This document shows positions 59,534-64,000 of a stretch of 64,000 nt of DNA, piece by piece. Under the pieces are notes generated by a model that searched no databases, had not been told where the DNA came from, and worked only from the letters and a program-made list of their open reading frames with translations. Position numbers and translations under genes: made by a program. Location of the stretch: NCBI GenBank assembly GCA_965203835.1, contig OZ241919.1:4402001-4466000 (forward strand), given 5' to 3'. Within the stretch, counting starts at the first letter, position 1. Every line of letters begins with the position of its first letter. Source of the DNA: CBDCFV01 sp965203835 (GTDB lineage: Bacteria; Chloroflexota; Dehalococcoidia; Lucifugimonadales; UBA3495).

Positions 59534-61177
59534 CTAGATGTCCCGACCGCCTGCCGTCAATAGAATCATCTCCAGTATCTCATAGCTGGAAATAGACCCC
59601 CGGAAATCTCCTGTGTCGGGGTCGACCACGGGGAATACCGTGAGGGAACTATCCAACATGCGCTCCAGCGTGTCCTCCACCAGTTCGTCGGGAGTCGCTG
59701 TAGGAGTGTCCTGACGCATAACGTCCAGCAGTGAGGTATGTCCCCACTGGCCTCTGGGCAAGTATCGAAGAACGCTCAATGAAACTACACCGGCCAGGTT
59801 TCTGCCGTCAACAACCACATAGTCGTGCTGCTCCGAAGTAGTCCAGTGATCGATAAAACTTCTCAGGGTTATCGACTGGTCCGGGTAGATCCGAGTGGTG
59901 TCCAGCACGTCCTTTACGTGGACTCCGCCCAGCACGAAACGGTCCATTAAATGGGGAACGTCGCTATCGGCGCTGGCGTCCGAGTGCCGGACCCTGCGCA
60001 CTGCGAAGCTGATCCCCAAGGGAGTCAGCAGAACGTAGCCGAACATGATCATAACCAGCAGCGAGAACAAGGCCTCGTCTATTACATGCGCGTGCAGCAT
60101 GACCAGTAGAAGGGCGATTTCAGCCACTCCCTTTGCCATCAGGCCGCTGGCCACGGCGAAGGGCGATTCCAGCCGGGTAATGTAGGCGCTGATGAAGGCG
60201 CCGGCGAATTTGGCAGCCAGCGGCACGAAGATCAGCGCCGCTATGACTTCTGGGTGCAACTCCAGGAAGGTCAGGTTCAGGTTCAGCCCTGCCGAGGCAA
60301 AGAACAGGGGAACGAACAGTCCCTCCGCGGTGCTCCTCATTCCGGGCATGGAATCATGTCTTAGCTGGTAGGGCAGCGGCGAAAGGGCAGCGCCGAATAG
60401 CAGTGCGCCCAGGGAACCGTGGAGACCGACTTTCTCGGCCAGCACGATGACCAAGAACAGGCCGCCCAGCAGCAGACCATAGGAAAGCTGGGGGACTTGC
60501 AATACCTTGTGCAACACCACCAATAGCCGGGGAATAACCTTGTTGCAGACCAGCCAAGTTACTACGGCGAAAGCGGCCAGTTCCCCCAGGAGCAGAGCGA
60601 CGCTGGTAACGACGTTCAAGTGGCCTTCCGCGTCCAGGAAGGCGTGTTCGCTGATGGCAAACCCGATGATAAACAGGACAAGCAATTCGGCGACTACCAC
60701 GCCGGTAAAGATCTGTATCCCCACCGGCTCCTTCAGGTACTCTTCGTCAATCAACACCTTGGCTACAATGCCCAAGCTGGAGAGGGACAGCACTCCGGCC
60801 ACGGCCATTGCATCGGTAAAAGCCAGGCCCAACCCAACGTCAAACAGGATGTCGGTGGTGACCAGCATGGAGCCCACCATCGAAATGGCCACCGAAAGGG
60901 TGGCGGCAACGAAGAGCCGCCCCCGTATCGCTGAAACGAAGCCGGAGATATCCAGTTCGTCCAAGCCCACCAGGAAGAAGAAAACGAAGATGCCGATATT
61001 GAGCAGGAGTTGAATGTCCCTGTTTGGTTCCACCAGCCCGGTCGCCGGTCCCAGGAGAACGCCGGCCATGCCATAGGCGAATATCGAACTTATGCCGATC
61101 CGCTTGAACAATCCCTCAAGCAACTTGGCCACCATCAGGAGCAGACCTATGGCAAACAGGGCGTCAAAAACTTCCAT
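59534..61177 (-). CDS. CPA2-type cation:proton antiporter with C-terminal CBS domains
   Basis: A 547-residue membrane protein with about 12 hydrophobic segments in the first 390 residues. The family motif area is FFFLVGLDELDIS (acidic pair in the transport helix, about 70-85), and GIGLAFTDAMAVAGVLSLSS-like sequence corresponds to the DxxxxAGV region. The KefB-type TrkA-N domain is replaced by two CBS domains (about 420-540: ITLRSFIDHWTTSEQHDYVV, SLTVFPVVDPDTGDFRGSIS). It exchanges K+ or Na+ for H+. CBS domains suggest control by adenine nucleotides. It heads the operon with two cytochromes. Confidence 0.85.
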   Translation of the reverse strand: MEVFDALFAIGLLLMVAKLLEGLFKRIGISSIFAYGMAGVLLGPATGLVEPNRDIQLLLNIGIFVFFFLVGLDELDISGFVSAIRGRLFVAATLSVAISMVGSMLVTTDILFDVGLGLAFTDAMAVAGVLSLSSLGIVAKVLIDEEYLKEPVGIQIFTGVVVAELLVLFIIGFAISEHAFLDAEGHLNVVTSVALLLGELAAFAVVTWLVCNKVIPRLLVVLHKVLQVPQLSYGLLLGGLFLVIVLAEKVGLHGSLGALLFGAALSPLPYQLRHDSMPGMRSTAEGLFVPLFFASAGLNLNLTFLELHPEVIAALIFVPLAAKFAGAFISAYITRLESPFAVASGLMAKGVAEIALLLVMLHAHVIDEALFSLLVMIMFGYVLLTPLGISFAVRRVRHSDASADSDVPHLMDRFVLGGVHVKDVLDTTRIYPDQSITLRSFIDHWTTSEQHDYVVVDGRNLAGVVSLSVLRYLPRGQWGHTSLLDVMRQDTPTATPDELVEDTLERMLDSSLTVFPVVDPDTGDFRGSISSYEILEMILLTAGGRDI

Positions 61178-61311
61178 ACATCACCCGCCAAAACCTCATC
61201 AACCCACTTCCAAGTACCGTCAGCCCGCCGTCTTCCAAAGCGCTACCGCACCGTGCGCTAGGGTGGCGGGTCATGCGGTTGTCACATTGAAAGGCATGGC
61301 ATCCCCAACCG

Positions 61312-61719
61312 TCAGAACAGTGCAGCCAAGGCCTCCTGCGGACCGACCGCACGGACCGGGGAGCGTTCGTAGTCACTGGTGTTCCTGGTCACTATGTACC
61401 GTGCCCCGCAGGCGCGGACGGCAGCCACTTGCATGGCGTCCCCGAAGTCAGCCATCGGGAGTTCTGTGGCGTAGCGGATGCCCTGCGTGTCGGTTGTAGC
61501 AACCGCTACAAACCTGGTCAACTCCACGATGAAATCGCGGGCGCTTACTCCTCCAAGTACCGGAGCCACCAGGTAGTAGAGGTTCGACACGGAGTGCCAG
61601 GCAATGTATGCGACCTCGGCGCCATGCTCGATGCGGTCCAGGAGTTCCGCGGCCTGGTCAGAGTATGGGCGCCTGTCGAGGGCCACATCTATAAGGACGT
61701 CAGTGTCGAGAAGTATCAT
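61312..61719 (-). CDS. PIN-domain toxin (VapC-like)
   Basis: A 135-residue PIN ribonuclease: MILLDTDVLIDVALDRRPYS with the first Asp (D5 and D7), the mid Glu in AAELLDRIEHG, and the third and fourth acidic residues in PMADFGDAMQVAAV and TRNTSDYERS. It cuts RNA when not bound by its antitoxin. The antitoxin gene lies directly upstream, overlapping by 4 bases. The pair is of type II. It lies in the chromosomal part of the window, outside the island. Confidence 0.87.
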   Translation of the reverse strand: MILLDTDVLIDVALDRRPYSDQAAELLDRIEHGAEVAYIAWHSVSNLYYLVAPVLGGVSARDFIVELTRFVAVATTDTQGIRYATELPMADFGDAMQVAAVRACGARYIVTRNTSDYERSPVRAVGPQEALAALF

Positions 61720-61940
61720 TGAAGGTACCTCTTGGCTAACGCTTCGTAACGCGCATCGTCACGCTCTGCCACCCGGAACTTGCCTCGCCATCGCGACGCG
61801 AAGGACTGGGTGTTCTCACCTGTCATTTCCCTGAGAGACTGCTCGATCAGCGACGAAAGCGACACGCCACGGGAGCGGGCGTACCGCTTGGCCAATGGGA
61901 ACAGCTCAGCGTCTACGGTGATAGAGAGCTTTTTCTTCAT
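61716..61940 (-). CDS. Ribbon-helix-helix antitoxin (DUF6364-like)
   Basis: A 74-residue protein: KKKLSITVDAELFPLAKRYA, RSRGVSLSSLIEQSLREM and a basic C-terminal tail (SFASRWRGKFRVAERDD) that would hold the PIN toxin. The N-terminal part forms the DNA-binding ribbon and two helices, so it autoregulates the operon. Its stop overlaps the start of the toxin gene. It has the order antitoxin then toxin, as is usual for VapBC. Confidence 0.83.
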   Translation of the reverse strand: MKKKLSITVDAELFPLAKRYARSRGVSLSSLIEQSLREMTGENTQSFASRWRGKFRVAERDDARYEALAKRYLQ

Positions 61941-62033
61941 TGCAGGTTGCTGCCTCGTCTCATGATGGTGCTCAACATGCCGGAGTAGCCGTTGGAATGG
62001 CTGACTGCCATTGAGACCCGCGCCCCAACTCCC

Positions 62034-62825
62034 CTACCGCGTCCCCGCGGACCGTCCCCCGTCCACCATGTAGACCCCGCCGGTGCAGAAGCTGCTGTCG
62101 TCGCTGGCCAGGAACAGCATCATCCGGGCTACTTCTTCGGGGTCTCCGTAGCGTTCCAGCGGTATGCGCGTCGCCGTCACCTGCTTTATCTGGTCGACGG
62201 TTACCGACGAGTCGTCCAGCGCCGCCACTCGCATCTCTTCGATGGACCGCATCATCCGCGTCTCAATCGGGGACGGGTTGACGGTGTTGACCCGGATGCC
62301 GTCGGGCGCCCCCTCCAAGGCGGCGGTGCGCATCAAGCCGATGACCGCGTGCTTGCTGGTGTTGTACGCCGACATGGATGGCGTCCCGCCGATGCCGGCG
62401 GTAGAAGAGGTTATCACGATGCTGCCGCCTCCCCGCTGGCGCATCACCGGGACCGCGTACTTGATTCCCAGCCACACGCCGCGCACGTTGACCGCCATCA
62501 CCCGGTCGAAAACGTCGATAGGATAGTCCGGTATCGAATACATGGCCCCCTCGATGCCAGCGTTTGCCAATAGCACGTCTACGCCGCCCCAGCGGCTCAC
62601 GGCTTCGTTGAAATAAGCCAGGGTCTGGTCGGGTTGAGTCACGTCGGCAACAGTGTAGCTCGCCCGTTCCTCCCCGATTGACCGCACTAACTCTTGGAGC
62701 GCCGCTTCATCGAGGTCGACCAACGCCACCCGTGCACCCTCGTCGGCAAATAGTCTCGCCGCCGCGCTACCAATACCGCCGGTGGCCCCGGTAATCACCG
62801 CCACCTTTCCTTCCAAGCGAGCCAT
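62034..62825 (-). CDS. Short-chain dehydrogenase/reductase
   Basis: A 263-residue classical SDR. TGATGGIGSAAARLFADEG binds the dinucleotide; VDLDEAAL gives an Asp after strand 2, pointing to NAD+; LANAGIEGAMY is the NAG motif; TSSTAGIGGTPSMSAYNTSK contains the catalytic Ser and Y-x3-K. The C-terminal ASDDSSFCTGGVYMVDGG is the usual SDR end. The ATG at 62825 follows AAGGAGG; a TTG six bases upstream is less likely. The substrate is unknown; the family includes alcohol and sugar dehydrogenases. Confidence 0.9.
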   Translation of the reverse strand: MARLEGKVAVITGATGGIGSAAARLFADEGARVALVDLDEAALQELVRSIGEERASYTVADVTQPDQTLAYFNEAVSRWGGVDVLLANAGIEGAMYSIPDYPIDVFDRVMAVNVRGVWLGIKYAVPVMRQRGGGSIVITSSTAGIGGTPSMSAYNTSKHAVIGLMRTAALEGAPDGIRVNTVNPSPIETRMMRSIEEMRVAALDDSSVTVDQIKQVTATRIPLERYGDPEEVARMMLFLASDDSSFCTGGVYMVDGGRSAGTR

Positions 62826-62915
62826 GTCCAACCTCCTTATTCAAGCGGGCGTTCCCGGCCCGCTTCCTGTGTTTGTATCACCGGACCCACCTGGCAGGCA
62901 AGCGCCGGTTGACGG

Positions 62916-64000
62916 TCACTCCGCCAGTCCCATACTTGCCAGCATGAAGGCGTACTCCTCGGCTACCTCGTACAGCCGGTCGTACCTTCCCGACCTGCCG
63001 CCGTGGCCCGCGCCCATATTGGTCTTCAACAGCAGCGGATTGTCGTTGGTCTTCAACGTCCGCAGCTTTGCCACGTACTTTGCGGGTTCCCAGTAGGTGA
63101 CCCTGGGGTCGTTCAGCCCCGCGGTCACCAGTATTGGGGGGTAGTTACGCGCCGTCAGTTGGTCATACGGAGAGTAAGACCGGATGTAATCGAAAACGAT
63201 CCGGTCTTCGATGGGATTGCCCCACTCCGGCCACTCGATGGGAGTGAGGGGCAACGTGTCATCCAGCATGGTGTTCAGCGCGTCCACGAACGGCACATGG
63301 GCGGCGACGGCGCCCCACAATTCCGGCGCTTGGTTCACCACCGCCCCCATAAGCTGGCCGCCGGCGCTGCCCCCGGCGATGGCGATGCGGCCTTCCGCGC
63401 CGTATCCCTGCTCTATCAGGTGACGAGCGACGTCCACGAAGTCGTTGAACGTGTTGGCGCGCCGGTCCAGCTTGCCCGCCTCGTACCAATGGTATCCCAG
63501 GTCGTCGCCCCCGCGAATGTGGGCGATGGCGAAGATGAAGCCCCGGTCCAGCAGCGACAACCGGGTGGTGGAAAACGACGGCGGGATGGCATAGCCGTAA
63601 GCGCCGTAGCCGTAGAGGTACAGGGGCGCCGTGCCGTCCACCGGGGTCTCCCTGCGGCGGACGATGGACACGGGCACCTGCACGCCGTCGCGCGCCGCGG
63701 CCATTACCCGGTCGGTGACGTATTCCGAGGCCTCGTACCCGCTGGGGACTTCCTGTACCTTGCGGACTTCCAGTTCGCCGGTGCCGACGTGATAGTCGAA
63801 CACCGTCGTTGGCGTCACCATCGACGTGTACTCCAAGCGTAGCGTGTCCGTCTGAAATTCCGGGTTGGTGGCGACGTGAACGGTGTAGGCCGACTCAGGG
63901 AAGGGTATGTAGGTTGACTCTCCCGCCCGGTCGATCAGGCGCAGGTGGTCCAAGCCGTCTATCCGCTCCTCCACGGCGATAAAGTTCTCGAATGCTTCGA
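62916..64000 (-). CDS. Prolyl oligopeptidase family (oligopeptidase B-like), C-terminal part, start outside window
   Basis: About 361 residues of a serine peptidase that cuts short peptides after basic residues or proline. The frame continues to the window edge (EAFENFIAVEERIDG), so the start and most of the propeller domain are missing. The catalytic Ser is in IAIAGGSAGGQLMGAV, the Asp in VTAGLNDPRVTYWEPAK, and the His in NMGAGHGGRSGRYD. LYLYGYGAYGYAIPPSFSTT and FIFAIAHIRGGDDLGYHWYE are oligopeptidase-B hallmarks. It lies 80 bases downstream of nothing else in the window and is followed on the same strand by the SDR start region. Confidence 0.9.
   Translation of the reverse strand, partial: EAFENFIAVEERIDGLDHLRLIDRAGESTYIPFPESAYTVHVATNPEFQTDTLRLEYTSMVTPTTVFDYHVGTGELEVRKVQEVPSGYEASEYVTDRVMAAARDGVQVPVSIVRRRETPVDGTAPLYLYGYGAYGYAIPPSFSTTRLSLLDRGFIFAIAHIRGGDDLGYHWYEAGKLDRRANTFNDFVDVARHLIEQGYGAEGRIAIAGGSAGGQLMGAVVNQAPELWGAVAAHVPFVDALNTMLDDTLPLTPIEWPEWGNPIEDRIVFDYIRSYSPYDQLTARNYPPILVTAGLNDPRVTYWEPAKYVAKLRTLKTNDNPLLLKTNMGAGHGGRSGRYDRLYEVAEEYAFMLASMGLAE

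Noticed and set aside
1..64000. CRISPR array or cas genes
   Set aside because: No series of regularly spaced repeats and no Cas-like motifs were seen on either strand.
1..64000. rRNA genes or further tRNA genes
   Set aside because: No conserved rRNA segments and only one cloverleaf (19437-19512) were found by eye; a covariance search could reveal a missed tRNA.

Overview
The window looks like a bacterial chromosome segment carrying a large integrated genomic island. The flanks (about 1-19.5 kb and 58-64 kb) combine a dnaG-rpoD pair with many catabolic paralogues: three amidase-signature enzymes, two short-chain dehydrogenases, an SMP-30-like lactonase, a beta-propeller protein, a cyclase-family hydrolase, a mercuric-reductase-like flavoprotein and a prolyl oligopeptidase. 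This mix, with high-GC codon use and a serine recombinase next to a tRNA, suggests a Chloroflexota lineage such as Dehalococcoidia/SAR202. That placement is inference from gene content; there is no rRNA in the window.

Layout. 1-3.2 kb: end of dnaG, rpoD, a small zinc-ribbon protein and a small membrane protein, closed by a terminator. 3.2-5.9 kb (minus strand): a CorC/HlyC-type CBS protein and glmU, which is interrupted by three frameshifts. 6.0-19.3 kb: catabolic genes, with an orphan nuclease and an orphan HicB between two of the amidases. 19.4-19.5 kb: tRNA-Ala(GGC), read antisense by the C-terminal end of a large serine recombinase that starts the island.

The island (about 19.5 to 57.6 kb, right end not defined) is a mosaic. 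19.4-24.6 kb is an integration and control module: recombinase, ribbon-helix-helix protein, ImmA-like protein and Xre repressor, then a divergent row of small helix-turn-helix genes. 24.7-30.2 kb carries poorly known accessory genes: a RES-domain toxin, several unknowns, an HNH remnant and a NYN-domain RNase. 31.1-40.0 kb is a very GC-rich plasmid/ICE-like module: DUF3800-like protein, replication-relaxation protein, a VirD4/TraD-like ATPase split by a frameshift, a coiled-coil/HTH protein and a protein with four tandem Xre domains. 40.4-57.1 kb is a defence-like region: an aspartic-protease pair, a large beta-class DNA methyltransferase with a helicase-nuclease (type III-like restriction-modification), a NACHT NTPase with a DUF4062/TIR-like N-terminus, an ExK nuclease, an HExxH metallopeptidase, and an overlapping gene pair (HDR-motif protein plus a 705-residue helical protein). 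IS21-type debris and a broken response-regulator gene (57.65-58.3 kb) mark the return to chromosome.

58.4-64 kb (minus strand): two lipoprotein c-type cytochromes behind a CPA2-type antiporter with CBS domains, a PIN/ribbon-helix-helix toxin-antitoxin pair, a short-chain dehydrogenase and the C-terminal part of an oligopeptidase cut by the window edge.

The most promising material for something undescribed is the block at 47.9-52.5 kb (NACHT sensor, nuclease, protease) beside the restriction-modification genes, and the 53.4-57.1 kb gene pair. All functional proposals for these rest on motifs read by eye.
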